This document shows, piece by piece, positions 51,339 through 60,612 of a DNA stretch of 64,000 bases (positions within the stretch are counted from its first letter, which is position 1; the number at the start of each line of letters is the position of its first letter). The stretch lies in contig NZ_JANHDP010000005.1 in assembly GCF_024494695.1 (NCBI RefSeq), forward strand, positions 1-64,000. The letters run 5' to 3'. Position numbers and translations under genes: made by a program. The notes under the pieces were generated by a model. That model did no database searches and was not told the origin of the DNA. It saw only the letters and a program-made list of their open reading frames with translations. The DNA is from Natronoarchaeum rubrum. GTDB lineage: Archaea > Halobacteriota > Halobacteria > Halobacteriales > Natronoarchaeaceae.

Positions 51339-53579
51339 TCAGCGGTCCTGCGGACGCACGTCGATCTCGAACGTTCGATCCATCACGGTGATCCGGGCGC
51401 TCCCGGCGTCGGCGCGGCCGTCGCGCGACCGATCGAACAGTCCGAGCTCGTCCGGATCGATCTCCAGGTCCACGGTCGCACGTTCACCGGGTTCGAGTTC
51501 GAGGCGCTCGAACGCCCACAGCTCGCGGACCGGCGTTACGACCGAACTGAACTCGTCCCGGCCGAATACCTGGACGACTTCGCTGCCGTGTCGATCACCG
51601 GTGTTGGCCACAGTAGTGCGGACCGTTACGGCGTCGCCCGGAGCGATCGTCTCCTCGGACAGTTCGATCGACTCGTAGTCCAGCGAGGTGTAGCTCAGTC
51701 CGTGGCCGAACTCGAACAGCGGATCGTACGACGGCGGGTGTTCGTCGGCGCCGATCGGATGTGGGTGTGGCTTGTGGTTGAAATACGTCGGAAGCGTCTC
51801 CGCCGACCGCGGGATCGAGATCGGGAGCCGCCCGCCCGGTTCGGCGTCGCCGAACAGCGTCTCGGCGATCACCTCGCCGCCGACCCTTCCGGGGTAGTAC
51901 GCCATGAGGATCGACGACACTTCCTCTGCCAGCCACTCGACGGCCAGCGGTCGACCGGAGACGAGAACTGCGACGATGGGGGTCCCCGTCTCCGAGATCG
52001 CTTCGACGAGTTCGCGCTGCGCGTCGGGGAGCGAAAGTTCGCCGCGCGTCGGGAACTCGCCGGTTTTGCCGGTTGTTTCCGCGGACGGGCCGAACTCGTG
52101 GAGGTACCAGTCCTCGCCGAGCGCGACCACGGCGACGTCCGCCTCGGCCGCGCGCTCGGCGGCGGCACCGACGTCGGTCGCCTCGGCGATTCCGCTGCCG
52201 GACTCGTAGCTGACGCTCGTCTCCTCGTCCACGGCGTCGGCGATGCCTTGACGGATCGTCGTCCCGGGCACGCCGGCGTCCGCGTTGCAGCTCCAGCCCC
52301 CGTTCTGGTGCACGATTTCGTCGGCGTTCGGGCCGGTCACGAACACTTCGTCGACGCCGGATTCCAGCGGAAGCAGGTCTCCGTCGTTCTGCAGCAGCGT
52401 GAGCGATTTCCGAACGACCTCCCGTGCAGTGTCGAGATGTTCGGGTGCACCCAGCAGATCGTGGGCTTCACCGTCGGGGTACGGGTTCTCGAAGAGCCCG
52501 AGCGCGAACTTCGCCCGCAGCACTCGTCGTGCGCTATCCTCGATCAGCTGTTCGGATAGCTCACCCCGCTCGGCCAACTCCTGAACGTGCTTGGCGTGGT
52601 TGCCGCCGGCGACCGAGCCGATATCGAGCCCCGCGAAGTGCGTCTGTCGCGCCGCCTCGACCGGTCCGCCCGCAGTGCGGTGTTCCTCGTGCAACTGGGA
52701 GATCCCGTTCCAGTCCGAGACGACGACGCCGTCGAAGCCCAGTTCCTCCCGGAGCAGTCCGGTCAGGAACCTGTGTGATCCGTGGGCCGGTTCGCCGTCG
52801 ATCGAGTTGTAGCACGGCATGACGCTGCCGACGCCCGCTTCGAGCGCCGCCTCGAACGGCGGGAGAAGCATGTTCCGGAGCGTATGGGTGGAGACGTCGA
52901 CCGGCGCGGCGTCCTCGCCGCGCGTGGGCGCTCCGTAGGCCGGGAAGTGCTTCGCCGTCGCGAGCACGGAGTTCTCGTCGAGTTCTTCGCCCTGGTAGCC
53001 GCGGACCTCACTGGCTGCCAGCTTGCCGACGAGAAACGGGCTCTCCCCGAACGTCTCTCCGGTCCGTCCCCACCGCGGATCGCGAACCACGTCGCACGTC
53101 GGACTGTAGTTCTGGGCGGCCCCGGTCGCCCGCATTTCCGCCGCGGTGATCTCGGCGGCCCGTTCGAGGAGGTCCGGACTCCACGTCGCCGCCGCTCCGA
53201 GATTGCTCGGGAAGACGGTCGATTCTTTGATGTAGGCGTGGCCGTGGATCGCGTCGGCGGCGAACAAAAGCGGGATACCGAGGCGCGTCTCCTCGACGGC
53301 GTGTGTCTGCAGCCGGCGGGCGGCGTCGACGGCGTCGTCGGCTGATTCGTTGGGCGAACCGCCCCAGCCGAAGGGGGCGACGGAGCCCACGTGGTACTCT
53401 TCGATTTCGTCGATGACGTCGTCGACTTCGTGCGGTCCGTCGTCGAGTATCCCGACGTACGATCCGGCGAGCTGGCCGATCTTCTCCTCCAGCGTCATCC
53501 GGTCGAGCAGGTCCGACACGCGTTCTTCGATCGGCAGCGACGGATCTAGGTACGGCTCGCTGTCTTCTATGCTCGTCAT
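51339..53579 (-). CDS. GH3 family beta-glucosidase
   Basis: 746 residues, no signal peptide, so intracellular. N-terminal TIM barrel with the family start EERVSDLLDRMTLEEKIGQL and catalytic nucleophile Asp in FDGVVVSDWNGISQL; C-terminal alpha/beta sandwich VVALGEDWYLHEFGPSAETT, VLVSGRPLAVEWLAE, then PYDPLFEFGHGLSYTSLDYE and a fibronectin-III-like end (VTVRTTVANTGDRHGSEVVQ). It would remove glucose from the non-reducing end of beta-glucosides such as laminari-oligosaccharides. Divergent from the ABC operon. Confidence 0.92.
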   Translation of the reverse strand: MTSIEDSEPYLDPSLPIEERVSDLLDRMTLEEKIGQLAGSYVGILDDGPHEVDDVIDEIEEYHVGSVAPFGWGGSPNESADDAVDAARRLQTHAVEETRLGIPLLFAADAIHGHAYIKESTVFPSNLGAAATWSPDLLERAAEITAAEMRATGAAQNYSPTCDVVRDPRWGRTGETFGESPFLVGKLAASEVRGYQGEELDENSVLATAKHFPAYGAPTRGEDAAPVDVSTHTLRNMLLPPFEAALEAGVGSVMPCYNSIDGEPAHGSHRFLTGLLREELGFDGVVVSDWNGISQLHEEHRTAGGPVEAARQTHFAGLDIGSVAGGNHAKHVQELAERGELSEQLIEDSARRVLRAKFALGLFENPYPDGEAHDLLGAPEHLDTAREVVRKSLTLLQNDGDLLPLESGVDEVFVTGPNADEIVHQNGGWSCNADAGVPGTTIRQGIADAVDEETSVSYESGSGIAEATDVGAAAERAAEADVAVVALGEDWYLHEFGPSAETTGKTGEFPTRGELSLPDAQRELVEAISETGTPIVAVLVSGRPLAVEWLAEEVSSILMAYYPGRVGGEVIAETLFGDAEPGGRLPISIPRSAETLPTYFNHKPHPHPIGADEHPPSYDPLFEFGHGLSYTSLDYESIELSEETIAPGDAVTVRTTVANTGDRHGSEVVQVFGRDEFSSVVTPVRELWAFERLELEPGERATVDLEIDPDELGLFDRSRDGRADAGSARITVMDRTFEIDVRPQDR

Positions 53580-53715
53580 GTCTCTGATTATCTGGGGAGG
53601 TAGTTAATAAGTGTATCCCTAGCTGACCGGTCAGCGTTCGCCGGGCGCCCGCAGCGAACGACGCGAGGAGGTCCGCTCTCGCGCGCACGATCTGTGATAC
53701 AATTATGAAAATTGC

Positions 53716-53730
53716 AATTCGTTATGAATT
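53716..53730. promoter_or_regulatory. AT-rich inverted repeat upstream of the ABC operon
   Basis: AATTCGTTATGAATT, a 5-bp inverted repeat about 45 nt before the ATG of the binding protein and next to TATA-like AATTATTTAC (53735-53744). A candidate operator; short, so uncertain. Confidence 0.35.
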
Positions 53731-53773
53731 CCGGAAATTATTTACAAGGGGACGATCAACTGGTGGTAGCGCA

Positions 53774-55567
53774 ATGCAACCAGACAGCGTGCTACCCACG
53801 GACGTAGAGGCATCACGACGCCGATTCCTGCAACTCGCCGGGGCGACGGGAGCGGCGGGGATCGCGGGGTGCTTCGGCGGCGACGATGACGGCAACCCGA
53901 CCAGAGAGAAGATCACCGGCGACGAGCCGATGACCGACCGCACGTTCACCGCGCCGACGTCGGTGCTTCCCGACGACATGCAGTGGAACGCGGCGAACGA
54001 CTCGAACTACCCCGATCGTCCGGGATTCGTGGTTTTCGACCAGCTGGTGTACTTCCGGGCGACGACCGGCGAGTTCGTCGAGGGCGCGCTCGCCGACTGG
54101 GAGGTCGGCGACGACACGGCGACGCTGACCCTCCAGGACGGCCTGACCTGGCACAACGGCGACGATGCCACCGCGGAGGACCTCGTGCGAAAGCTGCACA
54201 TCTCGCTGTACGACAACCACCCGATCGGGAACTTCACCTCGGTCGAAAACGTCACGGCCGCCGGCGACAAGACCGTCGAGGTCGGGCTCGAAGCCGACGT
54301 CTCCGAGCCCATCTTCCTCAACTCGATCCAGAACATGGAACTGGACATGCCGGGCGAGCAGTACGACGACATCCTCGCCGAGATGGAGAGCGATTCCGAA
54401 TCGACGGCGCTGGCGGACTACGCGCCCGAGGAACCGATCGGCACCGGCCCGTTCAAGTTCGACCAGACCGGCGAACAGGAACTCGTCACCACGAAGTTCG
54501 AGGACTACCACTGGGCGGACAACGTCAACTTCGCCGAGTACCGGTTCCGGTTCATCGACGGCAACGAAACGGCTTGGCAGGCGATTCGCGGCGGAACGGT
54601 CGACGCCCTGCACAACATTTTCACGACGCCGGACATCATGGCGTCGTTCCCCAATCACGTCGTCGAGATGCAACAGCCCGCCAACTGGGGGCTCTCGATC
54701 GCGTTCGACCACGAACACAAGCACTTCGGCCAGCGCGAGGTGCGGAAGGCGATCGCCCACGCCATCGACCGCGAGATCGTCGCGGAGAACTCGGCTGGCG
54801 GCGGCGACGCCAAGTCGCCGGTGGAGACGCCAACCGGAATCGTCGGAAACTTCGACGACTCGGCGAACGACTGGCTCGACAGTCCGGACGCGTTCGAGGA
54901 CTACTCCGGCCAGGACACCGACCGTGCCGCCGAACTGCTCGAGTCCGCGGGCTTCACGAAAGAGAGCGGCACTTGGGTGGACGAGGACGGCGACACGCTC
55001 ACCTTCGAGTTCAAAGTACCCGCCGGCTGGAACGAGTGGGTCGACGCCGCGATCACGCTCAATCAGCATCTCCAGGACTTCGGTATCGAGACGAATCTCA
55101 TTACCCGCGACGGCGGCGTCTACTTCGGTCAGGACCTCTACGGTGACACCGGCTTCGACGCCGCCGGCTTCTGGTGGTCCGACGGTTGGACGTACCCCTA
55201 CCACACCCTCAACTGGAACCTCAACAGCTGGGACGCACAGAACGTCTACAACTACCCCGAGTCAGTCGATGTCCCGCCGAAAGGACAGCCCGACGCCGAG
55301 ACCGAGACGGTAGAGCTGGCGCCCGAGATCGAGGAACTCGTCGGCATGGACCCGCAGGGTGACGCCGCTCGTCAGAAGATTCAGGAACTCGCGTGGGTCT
55401 TCAACTACGACCTCCCGCAGCTTCCGATCCAAGAGAAGGTCGACCAAGGCTTCATCTCGACGAAGAACTTCAAGGTCGTCGAAGACTCCGACCCGGACGC
55501 TTCGGTCAAGTACGCGACCACGTACCTTCCCCGCGTCGGGAAGCTCGTTGCGAAAGCCGAAGAATAG
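53774..55567 (+). CDS. ABC transporter substrate-binding lipoprotein, SBP_bac_5 family
   Basis: 597 residues from ATG 53774, where a Tat signal SRRRFLQLAGATGAAGIAG with lipobox AGC begins; the in-frame ATG at 53705 lies in the promoter. Residues ~50-590 are an extracellular solute-binding family 5 domain with segments DGLTWHNGDDATAEDLVRKL, PIGTGPFKFD and VRKAIAHAIDREIV. The family binds peptides, nickel or oligosaccharides; Thermotoga members bind laminaribiose and cellobiose. Setting between GH3 and GH81 enzymes points to beta-glucan oligosaccharides (inference). First gene of the five-gene operon. Confidence 0.88.
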   Translation: MQPDSVLPTDVEASRRRFLQLAGATGAAGIAGCFGGDDDGNPTREKITGDEPMTDRTFTAPTSVLPDDMQWNAANDSNYPDRPGFVVFDQLVYFRATTGEFVEGALADWEVGDDTATLTLQDGLTWHNGDDATAEDLVRKLHISLYDNHPIGNFTSVENVTAAGDKTVEVGLEADVSEPIFLNSIQNMELDMPGEQYDDILAEMESDSESTALADYAPEEPIGTGPFKFDQTGEQELVTTKFEDYHWADNVNFAEYRFRFIDGNETAWQAIRGGTVDALHNIFTTPDIMASFPNHVVEMQQPANWGLSIAFDHEHKHFGQREVRKAIAHAIDREIVAENSAGGGDAKSPVETPTGIVGNFDDSANDWLDSPDAFEDYSGQDTDRAAELLESAGFTKESGTWVDEDGDTLTFEFKVPAGWNEWVDAAITLNQHLQDFGIETNLITRDGGVYFGQDLYGDTGFDAAGFWWSDGWTYPYHTLNWNLNSWDAQNVYNYPESVDVPPKGQPDAETETVELAPEIEELVGMDPQGDAARQKIQELAWVFNYDLPQLPIQEKVDQGFISTKNFKVVEDSDPDASVKYATTYLPRVGKLVAKAEE

Positions 55568-55588
55568 TCTTCGTGAGCCCAACACAAT

Positions 55589-56614
55589 ATGCAACGGTAC
55601 TACCTCGAACGTACGCTACAGGCGGTCGTCACGGTCGCTTCGGTGATGAGCCTCGCGTTTTTCCTCCTTCGATTGATGCCCGGAAATCCTGCGGACGCGT
55701 ACCGGGCCGAACTTATCCAGAACAACCCTCAAATGACCCAGGCGGAGATCGACTACCGCGTCGAGCGCAAGCTCAACGTGCTCCCGGACGCGCCGCTCCA
55801 CGAGCAGTACCTCAACTACGTGACCGGGCTGCTCAGCGGCGATCTTGGCGAGTCGATCAACGAGGGTGTCCCGGTCTCGGAGATCATCGCTGAGGCGCTC
55901 CCCTGGACGATATTCACGATGTCGATCGCCCTGCTGATCTCGTTCGCGATCGGCATCTCGCTCGGTGCAGTGATGGCCTACAAGGAGGGAAGCTACTTCG
56001 ACAGCGGGGCGTCCGTGGTGTCGATCCTGTTCAACTCGATCCCGAACTACATCATCGGCATCCTGCTGATCTGGTTCCTCGGCTACCAGTTCGAGCTGTT
56101 CCCCACCGGCGGCCGGTACTCGACGGAGATGGAACCGACCGTGGGGCTTCTCGAACCGATACAGACGCTCGCTTTCCTCGGCGACGCGCTCTGGCACGCG
56201 GCACTGCTGATCCTGTCGTACGCGATCGTCGCGTCCGGGGGCTGGGCGCTGCGGATGCGCGGCAACAGCATCCAAGTGCTCGGCGAGGACTATCTGCGCG
56301 TCGCGCGGCTCCGCGGGCTCTCCGAGCGCCGTATCGCGACCCGGTACGTCGGACGAAACGCGGTGTTGCCGCTGTACACGGCGCTGCTGATCGCGATCGG
56401 ATTCGCGCTCGGCGGCAGCGTCATCCTCGAACAGGTGTTCACCTACCCCGGCGTGGGCTACTACATGATCGAGGGGCTGGAGGCTCGCGACTACCCGCTC
56501 ATGATGGGCGTGTTCCTCGTGATGACGATCGCGGTCGTGCTCGGCGTCTACATCGCCGACCTCACGTACGGGCTCATCGATCCGCGCGCGCAGACTCGAG
56601 GAGGTGAGCACTGA
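55589..56614 (+). CDS. ABC transporter permease, DppB-type
   Basis: 341 residues, six membrane segments. Starts with the DppB-like QRYYLERTLQAVVTVASVMS and LAFFLLRLMPGNPADAYRAE; the extracellular loop carries NVLPDAPLHEQYLNYVTGLL and GDLGESI; the ATPase-coupling EAA loop is VLGEDYLRVARLRGLSERRI. Its last codons overlap the start of the next permease by 1 nt (56614). One of the two channel subunits. Confidence 0.92.
   Translation: MQRYYLERTLQAVVTVASVMSLAFFLLRLMPGNPADAYRAELIQNNPQMTQAEIDYRVERKLNVLPDAPLHEQYLNYVTGLLSGDLGESINEGVPVSEIIAEALPWTIFTMSIALLISFAIGISLGAVMAYKEGSYFDSGASVVSILFNSIPNYIIGILLIWFLGYQFELFPTGGRYSTEMEPTVGLLEPIQTLAFLGDALWHAALLILSYAIVASGGWALRMRGNSIQVLGEDYLRVARLRGLSERRIATRYVGRNAVLPLYTALLIAIGFALGGSVILEQVFTYPGVGYYMIEGLEARDYPLMMGVFLVMTIAVVLGVYIADLTYGLIDPRAQTRGGEH
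56600..56607 (+). promoter_or_regulatory. Shine-Dalgarno site of the second permease
   Basis: GGAGGTGA inside the end of the upstream permease gene, 6 nt before ATG 56614. It supports translation from an operon transcript; similar GGAGGTG occurs before the last ATPase start at 58706. Confidence 0.65.
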
Positions 56615-57654
56615 TGAGCGAACGCACCGAGTCACTCCACGCGATCGACGACGGCGAGGCGTTCGAAGCCGTCTCCGACACCACGATGAGTCGGGAAGAG
56701 CGATACCGGCGACTGTTCGATCGTTTGATCCTCGCGCCGGGGCGGATCGTCTGGGACGACCTCCGAGCCCGCATCGGCGCGTCGATCATCCTGCTGTACG
56801 TGCTTGTCGGCCTGTTCGGGCCGAGACTCTACAAGGCGCCGCGGGTCAATCAGGGACCGCGATCGGTCACGCCGCTCTCGGAGGGGCTGGCCTACCCGCT
56901 CGGAACCGACAACCTCGGCCGGGACATCCTCGCCCAGCTCATCCACGCGACGCCGTCGATGCTGCAGATGATTACGGCCGGCGGCCTGTTCGTGACGATC
57001 ATGGGTGTGACCGTCGGGACGACCGCGGGCTACGCCGGCGGGCGGACCGACCGGGTCCTCTCGTTGATCACGGATATCGTGATGACCATCCCCGGGCTCC
57101 CGCTCATCGTCATCCTGGCCGCGCTGCTCGCGCCCCAGAACCCGATCGTCACCGGCCTCATCCTGACGGTCAACGTCTGGGCCGGTCTCGCCCGGGAGAT
57201 CCGATCGCAGGTCCTCTCGATCAGCCGCCACTCCTACGTGGAGGCGTCGAAAGCGATGGGGCTGTCGACCCCGACGATCATCGTCAAAGACATCCTTCCG
57301 AACATCATGCCTTACGTACTCATCACGTTCGTCAACGCGGCGAGACAGGTTATCTTCGCATCGATCGGGCTGTACTTCCTCGGTGTGCTGCCCTACGACA
57401 GCGTCGTCAACTGGGGCGTCATGATCGACCAGGCGGTCAGCGGCGGTGCGATGCACGTCGTGTCGATGGCCCACTGGTTGATCGCGCCGCTGGCGACGAT
57501 CACGCTCCTGTCGTTCGGGCTGATCCTGTTTTCGCAGGGTACCGACCGGATGTTCAACCCGCGCGTTCGCGCCCGTCACTCCACGACGACCGGCTCCGAC
57601 GACGAGCCGACGGATGACGACGCGGCGGCGACGACCGGGGGTGTCGTCCGATGA
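56614..57654 (+). CDS. ABC transporter permease, DppC-type
   Basis: 346 residues with an ~70-residue cytoplasmic N-terminus (ATMSREERYRRLFDRLILAP-like) before the first membrane segment IGASIILLYVLVGLFGPRLY. DppC features: YPLGTDNLGRDILAQLIHAT and the EAA loop VEASKAMGLSTPTIIVKDIL. C-terminal tail rich in Asp/Thr. Starts one base inside the end of the preceding gene and overlaps the next by 4 nt, so coupled translation is likely. Confidence 0.92.
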   Translation: MSERTESLHAIDDGEAFEAVSDTTMSREERYRRLFDRLILAPGRIVWDDLRARIGASIILLYVLVGLFGPRLYKAPRVNQGPRSVTPLSEGLAYPLGTDNLGRDILAQLIHATPSMLQMITAGGLFVTIMGVTVGTTAGYAGGRTDRVLSLITDIVMTIPGLPLIVILAALLAPQNPIVTGLILTVNVWAGLAREIRSQVLSISRHSYVEASKAMGLSTPTIIVKDILPNIMPYVLITFVNAARQVIFASIGLYFLGVLPYDSVVNWGVMIDQAVSGGAMHVVSMAHWLIAPLATITLLSFGLILFSQGTDRMFNPRVRARHSTTTGSDDEPTDDDAAATTGGVVR

Positions 57655-58709
57655 GCGGCCGCGCAGACGCGGCCACCGTCCCGAAGACCGACACCGAGTC
57701 CGAGGTCGTCCTCAGCTGTCGGGATCTCTCCGTCGAGTTCCGGATGGATCGCGGCACCTCGCGGGTCCTCAACGGACTTGATATCGACATCGAGCGCAAC
57801 GAGATCATCGGTGTCGTCGGCGAATCCGGCTCCGGAAAATCGATGTTCGCGTCCGCGTTGCTCGACGCCGTCGTCGAGCCGGGCGTCACCTCGGGTGAGA
57901 TCACCTACCGACCGTCGGAGGGCGAGTCGGTCGACGTCCTCGACCTCTCGGACGATCGACTCCGGCAGCTGCGCTGGGAGGAGATATCGATGGTGTTCCA
58001 GGGCGCGCTCTCGTCGTTCAACCCGACGCTGAAGCTCCGCGGCCACTTCGTCGAGACGCTCGAAGCCCACGACTACGACGTCGAGGCCGGGCTGGAGCGA
58101 ACGCGGGAACTGCTCTCTGATCTCTACCTCGATCCCGACCGCGTGCTCGACAGCTACCCGCACGAACTCTCCGGCGGGATGAAACAGCGCGCGCTGATCG
58201 CGCTCTCGCTCGTCCTCGAACCGGAGGTGCTCGTGATGGACGAGCCGACCGCCGCGCTCGACCTCCTGATGCAACGGTCGATCGTCAGCCTGCTCTCGGA
58301 CCTCCGGGACAAGTACGACCTGACGATGGTGTTCATCACCCACGACCTGCCGCTCGTGACGAAACTCGCCGACCGCATCGGCGTTCTGTACGCGTTCGAG
58401 CTCGCGGAGGTCGGCAGTACCGAGGAGATCCTCAGCGATCCGAAACACCCCTACACGCGGGCGCTGCTCAACTCGACGCCCGACATCGACTCGCCGCTCG
58501 AGGAGATGCGCCCGATCGAAGGGGCGGCGCCCGATCCGGTCAACGTCCCGTCGGGCTGTCCGTACCACGAGCGCTGTCCCATGGCGACGGAGGACTGCGC
58601 GACGATCAAGCCCGACATGGAGGCGGCCAGCGCGACCCACGACGTCGCCTGCCACCACTGGGAGCGCGTCGACGACGAGATCGATCTGACCACGGAGGTG
58701 GATCGATGA
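57651..58709 (+). CDS. ABC transporter ATP-binding protein, DppD-type
   Basis: 352 residues. Walker A GESGSGKSM, Q-loop MVFQGALSSFNP, signature ELSGGMKQRALIALSL, Walker B VLVMDEPTAALD and H-loop MVFITHDLPLV. The C-terminal oligopeptide-transporter extension has CPYHERCPMATEDCATIKPD plus CHHW, four Cys that may bind an Fe-S cluster as in Dpp/Opp ATPases. Overlaps both neighbours by 4 nt. Confidence 0.93.
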   Translation: MSGRADAATVPKTDTESEVVLSCRDLSVEFRMDRGTSRVLNGLDIDIERNEIIGVVGESGSGKSMFASALLDAVVEPGVTSGEITYRPSEGESVDVLDLSDDRLRQLRWEEISMVFQGALSSFNPTLKLRGHFVETLEAHDYDVEAGLERTRELLSDLYLDPDRVLDSYPHELSGGMKQRALIALSLVLEPEVLVMDEPTAALDLLMQRSIVSLLSDLRDKYDLTMVFITHDLPLVTKLADRIGVLYAFELAEVGSTEEILSDPKHPYTRALLNSTPDIDSPLEEMRPIEGAAPDPVNVPSGCPYHERCPMATEDCATIKPDMEAASATHDVACHHWERVDDEIDLTTEVDR

Positions 58710-59791
58710 GCGCCGACGATCCGGTCGTTTCGATGCGGGATATCGACGTCCACTTCCAGGACGACGGCGGCGTCAACCCCTTCGCCGATCCGGAAACGGT
58801 GCGGGCCGTCGACGGCGTCGACCTCGACATCCCCGAGAACGACGTGGTCGCGATCGTCGGCGAGTCGGGAAGCGGGAAGACGACGCTCGGCAAGGCCGCC
58901 GTCGGCCTCCAGCAGCCCACCGGAGGCACCGTCAGCTTCCGCGGGCAGGACATCTGGACGGCGAAGAAGCGATTCTCGAACCCGTCGATCCCCTACTCGG
59001 AGATTCGGCGGTCGCTCCAGATCATCCACCAGGATCCCGGGAGTTCGCTGAACCCTCACCAGACCGTCGAGGCGTCGCTCGCCGCGCCGCTGAAGAAGTA
59101 CGAGTCGGAACTGGGGCCGGAGGACCGCGAGGCGCGCATTCTTGCGATGCTGGAGCGCGTCGGGATGACGCCGCCGCACGACTACGCGCAGCGGTATCCC
59201 CACCAGCTGAGCGGCGGCGAGAAACAGCGCGTCGCGCTGATCCGGGCGCTACTGATGAATCCGGATCTGATCCTCGCCGACGAGGCCGTCAGCGCGCTGG
59301 ACGTCTCGCTGCGCGTCGAGGTGATGGATCTGATGCTGGACCTGCAGGAGCAGTTCGACACGTCGTTCCTGTTCATCTCGCACGACCTCTCGAACGCTCG
59401 GTACCTGGCCGAGCACGCCGACGGTCGACTCGGCGTGATGTACCTCGGCGAGCTCGTCGAACTCGGCGACGCGGAGGAGGTCCTCCGCAATCCGCAGCAC
59501 CCCTACACGAAGGTGCTGAAGTGGGCGACGCCGTCGCTCAGCCCGGACGAGGGCGCGGCGGAGCCGCCGGTCCGAGAGATCGACATTCCCGATCCGGTCG
59601 ATCCGCCCTCGGGCTGCCGGTTCCACACGCGGTGCCCGTACGCGACGGAGCACTGCAAGGAAGCGACGCCCGAACAGCACTCGATCGGCGCGGCCGCTCA
59701 CCAGGCGTCTTGCTTCCGCCTCGACGATGGCAGCGACTACTGGCGCAGCGATCCGCTCGAGGGCGCCAGCCTGGACGCCGACGAGCGGTAA
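58706..59791 (+). CDS. ABC transporter ATP-binding protein, DppF-type
   Basis: 361 residues. Walker A GESGSGKTTLGKAAVG, Q-loop IIHQDPGSSLNPHQ, signature QLSGGEKQRVALIRAL, Walker B LILADEAVSALD, H-loop FLFISHDLSNARY. C-terminal Cys cluster CRFHTRCPYATEHCKEATPE and CFRLDD. Pairs with the preceding ATPase to power the two permeases. Last gene of the operon. Confidence 0.93.
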   Translation: MSADDPVVSMRDIDVHFQDDGGVNPFADPETVRAVDGVDLDIPENDVVAIVGESGSGKTTLGKAAVGLQQPTGGTVSFRGQDIWTAKKRFSNPSIPYSEIRRSLQIIHQDPGSSLNPHQTVEASLAAPLKKYESELGPEDREARILAMLERVGMTPPHDYAQRYPHQLSGGEKQRVALIRALLMNPDLILADEAVSALDVSLRVEVMDLMLDLQEQFDTSFLFISHDLSNARYLAEHADGRLGVMYLGELVELGDAEEVLRNPQHPYTKVLKWATPSLSPDEGAAEPPVREIDIPDPVDPPSGCRFHTRCPYATEHCKEATPEQHSIGAAAHQASCFRLDDGSDYWRSDPLEGASLDADER

Positions 59792-59932
59792 GCGCGACAG
59801 CTTCTCGGCGGGCCTCCCGCCAGTTCGTCGTTCGTCACGGCTTCTCGACCGACCCGATCAGCCGCAGGTTCTCGGTGTCGATCTCCGGTACCGCGATGCC
59901 GTCACGAGCCGCCGTCGACCTCGCGCGATCGA
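59792..59932. other. Short intergenic gap
   Basis: Between the convergent ABC operon and the small membrane protein gene. No feature recognised. Confidence 0.3.
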
Positions 59933-60172
59933 TCACGCGGAGCCGCGGCGCCGTTGACAGCGATGCAGCGCGTACGCCGCGCCGAGAAAGCCGCCGCCGA
60001 CGAGGACGAAATCGGCGACGAGGACGGTTCTCGTCCCGGCTTCGTCGGGCTGCAGCCACAGCGCGAGCAACAGGAGCACCAGCAATACGGCTTCGATTCC
60101 CAGGAGCAGGACGACGGCGGAGCGGTACTCACAGATCGTGTTCCAGAAGCGATCCGAGTACGTGTTGGTCAT
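59933..60172 (-). CDS. Small membrane protein
   Basis: 79 residues. Two hydrophobic segments, SAVVLLLGIEAVLLVLLLLA and TVLVADFVLVGGGFLGAAYA, joined by an acidic loop LQPDEAGTR, with a basic tail HRCQRRR. The pattern is that of a genuine two-TM protein, though such small frames are hard to prove. Convergent to the ABC operon. Function unknown. Confidence 0.55.
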   Translation of the reverse strand: MTNTYSDRFWNTICEYRSAVVLLLGIEAVLLVLLLLALWLQPDEAGTRTVLVADFVLVGGGFLGAAYALHRCQRRRGSA

Positions 60173-60189
60173 CGAGCGAATTGATCGTA

Positions 60190-60612
60190 TACTGGTACTT
60201 AGATGTACCGGTCAGACGGATCGACGCGGACGCCGGTAACGCACGTTTGCGGCGCTCGCAGGTCCGCCGGAGCCGCTCTCGGAACCGCTATCGGAATTCG
60301 GGCGAGCGCCCCCGGCGTCGAGACGAACGGCGGGTTCCCACCCGCCCGCGGCGTGACGCCGCGTACTACGATCATGAGAGGATTGCCAATAGATCGCAAC
60401 GAACCGGTGACGGCTCTCGAGTCGCTGCTGCTCGGCAATCCACGCGTAACGTGGCACTTTGTCATGATAAATCTTCCGTGCGTCTCCTCTCCGGCGCTCC
60501 TCGACGACGGCGGAGAGGATTCGTCCGCGTTTCGCGGGTCCGGATCTGCCGGCCGAGCCGTGTCGATATCACGACCCGAAGAATTATCAATCCGTGACGG
60601 ATCGGAATAATT
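60190..60612. other. Intergenic region upstream of GH81
   Basis: About 420 nt. Near the right end, GAATTATCAA (60581-60590) may be the TATA region and ATCCGTGACGGAT (60590-60602) is a 5-bp inverted repeat just before the GTG start. No gene recognised; the 135-codon open frame here has shadow composition. Confidence 0.4.

Noticed and set aside
53705..53773. Earlier start for the SBP_bac_5 lipoprotein
   Set aside because: It would place 23 extra residues before a standard Tat signal and lies in an AT-rich promoter-like segment.
53813..55204. 463-codon minus-strand open frame
   Set aside because: Antisense of the substrate-binding protein gene.
60203..60610. 135-codon open frame upstream of GH81
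   Set aside because: Ser/Arg/Gly-rich, no motif, and it covers the probable promoter.
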